Both the position numbers and the translations under genes were made by a program. A DNA stretch of 64,000 nucleotides from NCBI GenBank assembly GCA_949825045.1, contig OX463808.1, positions 26,659,674 to 26,723,673 on the forward strand, read 5' to 3'. Below the pieces are notes generated by a model. The model saw only the letters and a list, made by a program, of their open reading frames with translations. It searched no databases and had not been told where the DNA came from. The stretch is from Argyresthia goedartella (lineage: Eukaryota > Arthropoda > Insecta > Lepidoptera > Argyresthiidae). Within the stretch, counting starts at the first letter, position 1, and each line of letters opens with the position of its first letter. Below, piece after piece: positions 1 through 8,970 of this stretch.

Positions 1-439
1 GGGTTTTAGGTAGATGTAGATGTGTTTTTGTGATAGAAATGCTTGATAAGAATAGGAAGTTTATGCGACGATTCTGTGATAATAATGTAAGGCGGGTATA
101 TTCAGGTTATGTTAGATTTGTAGTGAAATGATGAGTATCTTGTGAGGTGCTAGGCCTTATAGAAACCAGTTTGTCGCTGCCGCCGGCCGGTAGCAACGTG
201 TTCACCCTCGCGTAAACAATGCTGGACCAGTAAACGCTGGACATATTGTTATCATAAAATTGAAAATGATTATTTTGGCTGTATAAGCAAACCACGCCGC
301 GGTGTAAAAGTGACCCACAAATAATACAAAGATAGTAAGTGACGAAAGTACAAAAGTAAGACACGGAATCAGCGGTGATTGACAAATTGAGTAAAATTAT
401 AAGTAAATAATACACGCTTAAAGATAGTAATAGTGTTTG

Positions 440-1085
440 ATAATTAGACTTTAACAGGACTAGTGCGGTTTCCAAAAATACGGTGCAAGTCATCATCACA
501 TCGTATGTAATTGATTTTAGATGTTTTGGATTCTCTAGCCTGCACCAGGCCATCCTTGGTCCATATGAACTGCCAGCGCTTCCCAAGTTCTCGGGCTTTA
601 GCGAGTAGAACCCGGTTTTCTCTCGACAGTCGTTCATTTACGTGCAATTTCTGATGAGTATGAGGTGGGAGACCCAGACCGTCAGTAGTCGTGCCGCGTC
701 GGACTTTTGCGCTCTTAAGCATCTCGTCGCGGATGGCGCGCCGCGTCAGCTGGTCTACAGTCGGCCGTGGCCTGATCTTCTGAGGCTGGTCACTGGCCAC
801 CACCGCTGCTGCTGACCTTGCTTCCGGTGTGCGGGGGGCCCCAACGCGCGCCGCGTTGACTACATCTCGTTCGTCCAGCTTCACGCCAAGCTTCGTTGCT
901 ACTGCAGTCACGATATGTAGCACAGATTCTCCCTCTAATTCCGGGATACAGGTAAGTTCAATATCGTTTAGTAGGGCGGACTGGTCTCGGTGTTTCACTT
1001 GCGCCTTCAGTTTCAAAACAGTCTCTTGTAGCTCATTCAGCGAAAATAATTCTAACTGTACCTTTATTTCATCTTACTTCAGCTG
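440..1085 (-). pseudogene. LINE ORF1 protein fragment
   Basis: An open frame of about 190 residues on the minus strand, with reading continuing a little upstream of its first Met. It starts in a charged segment like the end of a coiled coil (LKAQVKHRDQ) and ends in a domain with WQFIWTKDGL and YIRCDDDLHRIFGN, the pattern of the C-terminal domain of insect LINE ORF1 proteins, which bind RNA and chaperone nucleic acid. The LINE-D ORF1 at 44081-45001 has the same layout (HVWVKYCKIHVRKDD near its end), so this looks like a related family. The N-terminal zinc finger present there is missing here, and no ORF2 follows downstream (positions below 440), so I call it a dead 5'-truncated piece. The sequence from 1 to 439 shows nothing else I can support. 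Confidence 0.6.
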
Positions 1086-1708
1086 TTTATAAATATATAC
1101 AAGAGGCCCTAAAAATTATCAATGATAAAAATACGCAATAGGTATATTTCTTGACATGACGAAGGCATATTCAGTTATATATATTACAGTCAGTTATTAT
1201 AGCTTGAAGTCATAAAAATGAACTTTAAGCTATCCGATTACTGTATGTTTTCATTAGAACGCACTCTTAAATATTATATCGGTAAAATAGCTATGGTAGA
1301 ATACCTACAATGTTTAAATGAGGACTTAGGATGGTATAAGAGCTAATTTGCTTGCGACTGGCGAGTTCGGAATGAAAGTTGCAAAACTGGCAACCGTTAT
1401 TTCTATATTCAAATGATTAGATATTTTAAAATATGCTGTTGTAATAATAAGTTGTCGGTTATGTTGACCACCACTAGTCCATAAGAGGGGACAGAGGCGA
1501 AGCTTCGGGAAGAGGTCCATTGTCCTGACCCCAACTCCCCACTCCCCAGAAGATCCCTCCCTAGATCGATGGAAATAACAACTTTGAAGGGAACTGTCAG
1601 CGCTTATCGGCCATTTTTTAGTGAAGTGTCGAAGTTTATTAGCCATTTTTTAGTGAAATGTCGATGTCGATAGTTACCAAAGAGGTTCAGGATAAAATCA
1701 CCTTTTTA
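1086..1708. other. AT-rich intergenic or intronic DNA
   Basis: No exon, RNA gene or recognisable element seen. Short open frames on both strands lack domain patterns. A short duplicated phrase (gccattttttagtgaa) recurs about 35 bp apart near 1609-1660. Confidence 0.4.
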
Positions 1709-1974
1709 TTTAAACTAATAATAATAATAATAATTACTTGGACACTATTTACACACATTCATCTAGCCCCAAACCAGGATTCCATGTATTTTGGGTACTA
1801 GACAACGATACATATACTTATATAGATAAATATTATACTAAGATAGATAAACAACCATGACTAGGGTACATACATCCGTTCTCATCAAACAAATAGTTGC
1901 CCCCGCCGGGACTCGAACCCGGGACCCTTGAATTCGTAGGCAGGGTAACTGCCGACTCGGCCATTCGGGTCGTC
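1709..1974 (-). mobile_element. tRNA-derived SINE, copy 1
   Basis: Read on the minus strand, the element starts with a tRNA-like head (about 1973-1899) holding an A-box-like TGGCCGAGTCGG and a perfect B box GGTTCGAGTCC, the internal RNA polymerase III promoter. A tRNA-unrelated body of about 165 bp follows, ending in a (TTA)n tail at 1717-1733. A second copy with the same head, body and tail lies at 27181-27428, so it is a dispersed SINE and not a tRNA gene. The acceptor-stem halves do not pair well enough for a functional tRNA. Confidence 0.75.
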
Positions 1975-2002
1975 TGAACTACTAACTACTAACTAATATT
2001 TT

Positions 2003-2790
2003 ACTTTATAATTCTTTGTTGCACACAGATATTTAAAAGACTACATTAAGAGAAAACATATGTACAAAGGGGAGCTAATCTATAAAAAGAGATTTCTTCC
2101 AGCAAACCAAAGCATGATAGGAAAATGAATCATGGAAGTTTAGGCAGTACACAATATCTATATTAAATACATATAAGTAAATTAAACGTCTATAAATACG
2201 GAAAATAATAAAATACTTATAGACCTGACTACTAAATAAGTACCAATGCATACTATATCTGTATACATACTATAACTTTCACGTGAGAGAGAGGAAGTAT
2301 TATTTTACTCTGTTTTTGAAAGAGAAGAGTGGGACTGTCTCTTATAGTGCAGGGAAATGCTTTCCACAGTCGTACCGCCTGCAACCTGAAGAAGTGCTCC
2401 TATGTCGAGGTGATATGCCTTGGAGTGGCTAAGAGTAAGACCGTGTGAGATATTCGCTGCCGATCTCATGAAAAGAGATACTCAAAGCGGTCGCGAAGGT
2501 AGCTGGGGTAGCGTGTATTTTTCAATTTATTAAAAAGATAAGAAGGAATTTAATGACGACGAATCGGAAGCCACCCCAACTCTTTACGATATTGAGAAAC
2601 ATAGTTGAATTTTCGCAGCCCAAAGATAAACCGAATGCCGAGATTCTGAAGTCGTTCGAGTTTGTTCAGTAGACCTTCGTTCGCGCCCGCCCAACAGACA
2701 CCGGCGTTACAACAGACATAACGGCAGCAGAAGGGACTGAACATGGGTTATTTTGGTCTGCCGTGGCAAGAAGTACTGATTGTTTATCAC
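2003..2790 (-). mobile_element. LINE-B copy 2, 5'-truncated
   Basis: On the minus strand this matches the last third of LINE-B at 14661-16743: the same 3' UTR (attcttt-ttgcacaca end, aagaaatttcttac-like block) and the same RT C-terminal coding text ([19 protein letters not shown], then a decayed WLPIRRH) at 2550-2744. The RT core and everything 5' of it are absent, the usual product of incomplete reverse transcription. The reading frame is interrupted and non-functional. Confidence 0.7.
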
Positions 2791-3349
2791 AATCAAAATC
2801 AAATGTACTTGCCTATAATATTATTGCTAGAAACACTTTTTTCGTCACTGGTTACTCCGACTTTGTGATAATATCTTCCATCTTTTCTTCGGTTCCTATA
2901 TAATTTTATTTCAACCTATTCATTTTCTAGTTGCTTAACATGTTTTTGGAAATATTTTCTCCATTCAATGTCACGATTATCCAGTACTTTTCTAGCTCGA
3001 GCATGGATTATTAAATTTTTCCTTCTCATTTAGACGAAGAAGTAGCCGATGCAATTAGATATACACAATTACAGATGCAAGCTTCAACGTGAGCAAAATC
3101 GAAATCGATAAACAGGGTCGATGCGGACTTGCGCAGTACTATGGCAAAGCTGAAGCAGAGCCTTTGCGAAGAAGGTCCCCTTTTATGATTTTTAAATTAC
3201 ATCTCGATAACGACGCGTCATTGGAAATTTTGTTGTATTACATATTAACACAGCTTAATAGCTGATAAAATTATCTACAACTTTGACACTTTTAACCTAT
3301 AACCTAATCGTTGTTTTTATATGAGCGAAATGTTCCATCTGAATTCCAG
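2791..3349. other. Intronic DNA upstream of the PLA2G15-like exon
   Basis: No coding exon seen with confidence. A stretch near 3110-3175 reads openly for about 20 codons (GRCGLAQYYGKAEAE) but does not match the expected upstream part of a lysosomal phospholipase A2, so it is left unassigned. The upstream exons of that gene must lie before this window or be lost. Confidence 0.4.
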
Positions 3350-3472
3350 TAATATGGAGCTTCCCAACGCGTGGGAGATGCGGCAGCATACGGAGGAGTT
3401 TAAGAGTGATTTCACGGCGCCGGGTGTTGAGGTGCACTGTATCTGCGGAACCAACATCAGCACTGTGGAGAG
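3350..3472 (+). CDS. PLA2G15: PLA2G15-like lysosomal phospholipase A2, exon a
   Basis: An exon bounded by an acceptor (ttccag) and a donor (gtagga). It reads NMELPNAWEMRQHTEEF ... GVEVHCICGTNISTVE. In the lysosomal phospholipase A2/LCAT family this is the segment before the catalytic aspartate (human pattern GVQLHCLYGTGVPTP). The enzyme is a lumenal acyl-ester hydrolase and transacylase that degrades phospholipids in lysosomes. The exon enters with one base completing a codon and leaves with two bases (AG) of the next. The following exon starts in a different phase, so coding sequence is missing between them. The catalytic-serine part and signal peptide lie upstream and are not in the window. 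Family assignment is confident; function of this copy is uncertain. Confidence 0.8.
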
Positions 3473-3748
3473 GTAGGAATTTTTAAACCCCGACGAAAAC
3501 GAGAGTCGATATGAGTTTGAATATTCTGGTTGTATCTGTCTGGGGCACTCTAGCGCTCGAACCGTTGGACGGATTAAAATCGGTTTTTTCTAATTGGTAG
3601 TAGATAGACCCTTGCGATAGTTATTAGCTATATTTTGTCAAAATCGGTTCAGTAGTTCGAAAGTTTTCACTTATCACCCTAAAAAGGAAATAAGTGAACC
3701 AATTTTTCGACGTTTTAGGTTTCCTCAATATGTCGGGGGTGTTCGCTA

Positions 3749-3880
3749 GACCACCCTACACTGTAGATATCTTTTTAGTTATACCAAATGCTAATAGACC
3801 AGCCTTTACTGTTGATATCTATTTTGTTATACCAAATGCTAATAAACCACCCTACACTGTAGATATCTATTTGGCTAGCG
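3749..3880. repeat. 48-bp minisatellite, cluster 1 (intronic)
   Basis: Two full 48-bp units (3749-3796, 3797-3844) and a partial third, built on gaccaccctacactgtagat ... ttataccaaatgctaata. The same unit reappears at 4213-4314, on the other side of about 330 bp of unrelated sequence, so the intron carries the repeat at both ends. Confidence 0.85.
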
Positions 3881-4212
3881 TTTAAACGATTACCAAAAAT
3901 GCACATATTTTACTACCAATAAATTCGAAATGACTGCCAGAATGGATAAATGTCCATCAAATTGTGTTTGGATAAATGATCACCAAACTTCTTTTTATGT
4001 TTTGTTTACTTAAGTTTATGTTTTAAGTATTTTTTGTTGTTCTTACATGTTCAACCTAACACGAAGGATAAAGAGGGCTTCACTTCGCTCACCCCCTTTA
4101 CCTTTCACCTAAGCTGCCGCAGTATTTTGCCCTGATATTTTCTGCAACTTTTGGTGAACATTTATCCATTTTGGTAAGAAAAAAATACTTTGGTGGTCAT
4201 TTAAATTGTTCT

Positions 4213-4314
4213 CTATCTATTTAGTTATACCAAATGCTAAAAGACCACCCTAAATTGTAGATATATATTTAGTTATACCAAATGCAACCAAAGACCACCC
4301 TACTCAGTAGATAG
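4213..4314. repeat. 48-bp minisatellite, cluster 2, abutting an exon
   Basis: Two diverged units of the repeat seen at 3749-3880. The last unit (ccaccctactcagtagatag) runs directly into the start of the next PLA2G15-like exon at 4315, so the AG splice acceptor used there lies inside the repeat unit. Confidence 0.8.
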
Positions 4315-4428
4315 CTGGACGGGTACCCGACGCTAGCGATGGGCGACGGCGATGGAACCGTCAACGTGTGCTCGCTGACGGCGTGTGAACACTGGCGCAA
4401 GCGGCGGCACAACACTACTCTCAACCAG
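4315..4428 (+). CDS. PLA2G15: PLA2G15-like lysosomal phospholipase A2, exon b
   Basis: 38 codons from an AG at 4313-4314 to a donor gtaacc. It contains LAMGDGDGTVNVCSL, the family block GDGDGTVN carrying the catalytic aspartate of the Ser-Asp-His triad, followed by ACEHW. The codon before the exon in this frame is TAG, so the acceptor can only be at 4314, giving phase 0. The upstream exon ends in phase 2. Either a small exon was missed or the minisatellite has replaced the 5' part of this exon. Relatives have some extra residues between STVER and the GDGDG block, which fits missing sequence. Confidence 0.8.
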
Positions 4429-5278
4429 GTAACCCGCTATGCTAAAGTGCGTTTCAGATAACATCAAAGCAATATTTTGTATTTTTGATAAAACATGGCA
4501 CTTATTTCCGAGTAGGTACATAATGTTCATGACAGTTCATACGCCTTAACGTTGCGCTCAATAGCGTGTTGCGGGGAATTAAAGTTAAATGTTGTTTCTG
4601 TAAATCTGTGTCAGATCACAATTCTCCGCTTTCAAAAAATAATATAGCAGGTTTGTAGGCATTTACAACCTGGTCACAATACGAAATACGTTACGTTAAT
4701 TAAATGCAAATAATACCTAAGTTCTCTTAGGTATCATTTGCAGAAACGTAAAAAAACATTTATGAGTTTGTATTTTCTCTTTTGGCTTACACTTTTTTCA
4801 AAAGCATGTTGCATTGCTACCAATTTAAAGGCGAATGGACAAGTTATCTGAATCCCTCTTTAAATTCATTAACTATCTATAAATAAAAAAATAAAACACC
4901 CCGAAATATAAATGAAACGTTACGGCTAAAATTTGTTTCTTTTATTTCCTATTAAGGCTGATATCTTTTAAACCGCTGAACCTATTTCAATAAAATATAC
5001 CTAAGAATCATTGCAGTGAAATTTTGATACTACTAAAAAAACATTAACATCCGTCCACCCGTTTGGGTGCTAGAGTGCTACGGACAGACAGACAGATGCT
5101 TCAAACCTATATCACCCTTCTTTTTAAAAACAAAACAAACAGCTACACACCTTCTTACCCGAATCTACCAGAAGGAGGAGAATTTTCCCAAACGAAGTGG
5201 CAAAGGCATAGTTGCGCCCAAGAGACAATAAGAAAATAATTCACAATCCACGACATTAACAATCCAATTAACTTTCAG

Positions 5279-5479
5279 GGGCAACGCGTCAAGTCGGTGG
5301 CACTGCCCAGCGCCGAGCATCTCAGGATACTGCACGACCAGCGCGCCATCGATTACATAGTGACAGTCATGTCTGCGGACAAGGACACACGAAGAGATGA
5401 TAGTCAGCGCGTCTACAGGAGCAAGTCCGCTGAATTCACGAATGTAGCGTCGTGGTGGATGTGGAAGTCTGCTGCCTAA
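5279..5479 (+). CDS. PLA2G15: PLA2G15-like lysosomal phospholipase A2, last exon
   Basis: Acceptor aactttcag, then GQRVKSVALPSAEHLRILHD, continuing in phase with the previous exon, to a TAA at 5477-5479. The block EHLRILHDQRAIDYIV corresponds to the C-terminal segment with the catalytic histidine (human HIEMLANATTLAYL). After VTVM the frame continues for about 34 further residues ending in WWMWKSAA, longer than mammalian members and without a family counterpart I know; this tail may be read-through past a lost splice donor or a true extension. A duplicated polyadenylation-type signal follows (see 5540-5601). Confidence 0.8.
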   Translation, partial: GQRVKSVALPSAEHLRILHDQRAIDYIVTVMSADKDTRRDDSQRVYRSKSAEFTNVASWWMWKSAA

Positions 5480-5539
5480 ATATGTGTAGGGCAAAGTGAA
5501 ATAGTATTTAATAGACGAATGCTCTCTTGGGGTCCTTGC

Positions 5540-5601
5540 AAAACTTTATTTGAGACCATGGACGTCGAATAAAACTTTATTTGAGACCATGGACGTCGAA
5601 T
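5540..5601 (+). repeat. Perfect 31-bp tandem duplication making AATAAA
   Basis: Two identical 31-bp units (5540-5570, 5571-5601) starting aaaactttatttgag and ending ggacgtcgaat. The junction of the two creates AATAAA at 5568-5573, about 90 bp past the PLA2G15-like stop codon, a plausible poly(A) signal. Confidence 0.85.
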
Positions 5602-7679
5602 ATCGATCAATTTCCTAATTCATGAATTTTGAACGGGTTCGCTTTCGGGAACCTTACAAGTGTTGATTTATTGCTTATCAGGATAACCCAGGGGGACCGT
5701 GCAGGGCTGTGGGTCCCAAATGTTTCCTGCAGAAGTGAACAACTTTTCCCCCAGGCCATAGTATATGAATTCACAAGACTATATGAAATAATGTTACTAG
5801 GTAAATTCATCTGTTACCTTTGATGCTAGTGTAATATGGACCTTACGGTTGAAAGATATAATAATTATACTTATGTTAGATATGCTGTCCACGGCTGTTC
5901 ATGATCATGTTCTATTTTAACCACAGAGCATTGAATATTAGAGAGAGGGCAAGCCGCCGCGTAGCGGCTGACCGTTGTATGCACAGTGTGCATACAGTGC
6001 ATTTAGTTGTTCTCAGCGAGAATTCCCGAGAGCAAGCGCCGATCGCCTTAGAAAACTGACAACACTTAGCTTTATTTTCTATAATGCCGGCCTGTGCAGT
6101 TGTCCTATGTGAAATCGCAGTGAGTCGACAAATTTCCATAACAAGGGTATAACATTTCAAAGGTAAATACTGAAAATACAATATTTCTTCAATAAAACAA
6201 CACGATTAACAAAATATTCCGAGGAAGTAATCCATTTGAGTCGCATCCAGATTCCGTCTCCCTCATACTCATTAGCGTTATCTACTAGCGAGAGAGATAG
6301 GAAATAAATTTAATATCCATGACGCTGTGTGTGCTGTGTGCGTGCTTTATGAAACAATGTGCGCCTCATGCGCACGATACAGTTACATAACTGCTTTGCC
6401 AATACGAGAGTAGGGATAAATGTGTAAGTGGTTATTCTACGTGCGTGTTCGTTGTATTTATTTAATTATACGTTGTGTGCGTGAATTCAGCTTGCGACAA
6501 TCAGTTTGCATACAAAATAGGCTGAACGCCCTATCTCCTATGTTGAGATATCTGTGATTCTAACTGTTTGCCTGGTAAGTGATTTTTAAAAACTGTTTCT
6601 TAAAGCCCTTATATATATATTTATTACAATTTCAATCATATTTTAGCACAAGTTAAGTAAGAAAAATAATACACATTAGTTTCCAAGTTACAACTTCCGC
6701 CGAAAATACTCCAGAGGTCATGGCGTCGCTTGTGACGTCACGAGTTCGAAAACGATCAACGAAACTCTTTGCACATGAACTCTTACTTAGATTCTAGAGT
6801 CTAAACACACCTGACGTAATTTCTGCTCTGATTGTTTTAAGATAATACGGCGTATATTTTGTTGTTTTATTTCAACATTTTTTTTATTCCTATTATAAAA
6901 ATAAATCCTTGTTTTGTAATTTAAGGTATATAGGTAAATTTGACGCATCTGACGCATGCTCCCGCGCATAGCCCCGCGGGGCATTCCGAGCTCCGAGACC
7001 AAGAAAATTATTGAAAATATTACGAAACTCCTCTAATAATAACATCAAAAATAAAATAAAAAAACAAAAAAAAACCTTTTTTTACCTATTTTTGCGTGTA
7101 AGTTTCATATAGGAAACTGATTTCGTCTCCGAGCGCTTGTTCATTTAGTTGAATAATAATGCATTGCGAAACATATTTTTAAGTATTAAATATATGTAAC
7201 AGATATCCGGTAATTTTAAAAGTCCATTCTCATCTCTAATAGACCTTTTATAACATATATTTATCCTACATTTTTATGTTGTCTAGTTTAGCCTAGAATT
7301 GAAGCTAAAGATGCATTTCTTTGTTCGCGTCCCCTGGCGCTGGCCATATTTAATCCCTTGAGACAGCATGAGAACATGAACACCCGTTTCCTTAGTTACT
7401 TAGTTAATCATCCAGTTTGTGTTTTAATACCCATCTACACAAGGTACGATGTGTGCGAAACGTTTACGGAGGTAAGGAAGTGCTCATTTTCACGCGAGGT
7501 GCACAACTGGACGGAAGAAAAATTTAAATGAAGTCTACCCAGACATAAAATGCCACAACTGAAACAAATGTAGAGACCAAAAGACACCATAACAACTACA
7601 CGAAGAACATAGAAAATTTTCATCACCATAACTACTCCAATTACACCCAAAATAGTTCCTTTCGCAGACACAGATAAAT
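5602..7679. other. Non-coding AT-rich stretch
   Basis: No exon, structural RNA or complete element recognised. Open frames at 5607-5823 run on both strands over the same DNA and have no domain pattern. A short palindrome gtatgcacagtgtgcatac lies near 5977. The last 250 bp may hold a decayed end of the LINE-A ORF1 (a CHN..NKC-like half zinc knuckle near 7550), which I cannot support further. Confidence 0.35.
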
Positions 7680-8322
7680 ATTTTAATATATTATTCCAAA
7701 ATTTCCAAAGCCTCTACAATAAACAAGACTTACTAGAATCATTCATAAATCAGAATGTGAAATATCATGCTATATGTATACAAGAAACCTGGCTAACTGA
7801 AGCAAAAATAGAGTTACTTAATTTTAGCGGATATAAATTTGCAACATCCTTCTCTAGACAAAATAGAGTAGGAGGTGGCGTGTGCATCCTACTGCAGGAC
7901 CATATTGAATATGCGGAGTTAACAGATATAACCAATATGTCCATTGAATACGTGGTTGAAATGTGTGCAGTTAAATTAACAAATGAAAACCTTATTATAG
8001 TGTCTCTATATTGGAATAGAAGAGAGAAGGACGTTTTTTACGATCGATTAAATAAAATGCTTAATTTTGTAAACAATAAATTTCCTCGATTCAATGTTGT
8101 GATAGGGGGAGATTTCAATACAGATATACTAAAGAATAATCCTAAGACAACGAAACTTCTTGAATCCATGCTAGAATTTAAGCTAACCCAACACATAAAA
8201 CAGGCAACACACCACACAGCTAGCTCATCAACATGTATAGACCTAATATTCACAAATCTAAATAAAAACTTGTTCTACACTTCTATCGAGCAATTGGGAT
8301 TTTCTAATCACTCTGGAACCAT
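7680..8322 (+). pseudogene. LINE-A ORF2, apurinic-type endonuclease half
   Basis: Reads from QNFQSLYNKQDLLESF through CIQETWLTEAK, GGGVCILL, VIGGDFNTD and IDLIFTNL to GFSNHSGTI. These are the ordered motifs of the EEP-family endonuclease of LINEs: the N and E metal ligands, the GDFN block and the terminal SDH-like box (here SNH). It nicks target DNA to prime reverse transcription. The frame is open before the GTG at 7757, so that position is not the real start. It stops being LINE sequence at 8322, where an LTR element interrupts it. Confidence 0.85.
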
Positions 8323-8453
8323 TGTAGTGTATGCACACCCGAACCCTAATTACATCTATATATAGCCCGGTATTGTATGAATCTAGAGACATTATACGAC
8401 TGTACTTTGAAGCCGATACTCGTCTTATTCCACGCATATACCACATCCTTACA
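8323..8453 (+). repeat. 5' LTR of the non-autonomous element
   Basis: 131 bp, TG...CA ends. Contains a TATA-like run (tctatatatag) at about 8353-8363 that could serve as promoter. No clear AATAAA is seen inside. Confidence 0.9.
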
Positions 8454-8471
8454 TGGCGACCGTGCCAGGCC
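8454..8471 (+). promoter_or_regulatory. Primer-binding site, tRNA-Arg type
   Basis: TGGCGACCGTGCCAGG lies directly after the LTR. TGGCGACCGTG is, from memory, the arginine-tRNA primer site used by mdg1/412-type Gypsy elements. Just downstream (8475-8492) CTACCT and AGGTAG can pair around a loop containing CGCG, resembling a leader dimerisation hairpin. Confidence 0.7.
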
Positions 8472-8803
8472 AGCCTACCTCTCGCGAGGTAGTGCTGTGC
8501 CGAATGGCAGTGCATCAAATAAATAAATACTTTTAATAATTAGAAAATCCTGGAGAAGAGAATAATTACGAAGAACGTGAAGACAAGTTTGCAGCCAGAG
8601 AAAGACAAAGAAGATAAAAGAGAAGATATTAAAGAAGAAAGAATATAATTGAAATAATTAAAGAAGAAAAAATAGAGAAGATAATCATGGAAGATGGATA
8701 AATATGGAAGACAGACATTTATTTTAGAAGATACCATAAACAAGAGAGAAAAATAAATAAAGAAGACTTGCTGCCGGGTGCCGGGCGTTTTTTCAAGCCA
8801 GTG

Positions 8804-8970
8804 ATGTGGATTGCAGGGCGCCGGGCGTAACCGTACGGGTCAAGTGAGGAGCAGCTGGGAGATGTACGGGTCCCAGGATGAGCTGACTCTGAACAAGAAC
8901 GACACGTGCGACGATGTCTGTGATGTGTGTTTTGGACAATGGTATCTATTTAATCCTATAAAATGTAAGT
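8804..8970 (+). other. Short exon-like open frame inside the LTR element
   Basis: About 54 open codons reading SSWEMYGSQDELTLNKND then TCDDVCDVCFGQW, less AT-rich and more protein-like than the rest of the interior. Two CxxxCxxC-like cysteines at the end. No gag or pol similarity seen. It could be a transduced host fragment, leader sequence or chance; not identified. Confidence 0.25.

Noticed and set aside
107..637. 176-residue open frame on the minus strand
   Set aside because: It overlaps the LINE ORF1 coding frame in another register and has no domain pattern; treated as a shadow frame.
829..1092. 87-residue frame on the plus strand
   Set aside because: Antisense to the ORF1 fragment; Ser-rich artefact.
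1899..1973. Possible tRNA gene on the minus strand
   Set aside because: A and B boxes are present but acceptor-stem pairing is poor, and a second copy with the same body and (TTA)n tail makes it a SINE.
3110..3175. Possible upstream PLA2G15 exon
   Set aside because: About 20 open codons, but the text does not match the expected region and no clear acceptor is present.
5607..5823. Overlapping frames on both strands
   Set aside because: Both strands open over the same DNA, no signal or domain, no splice or start context.
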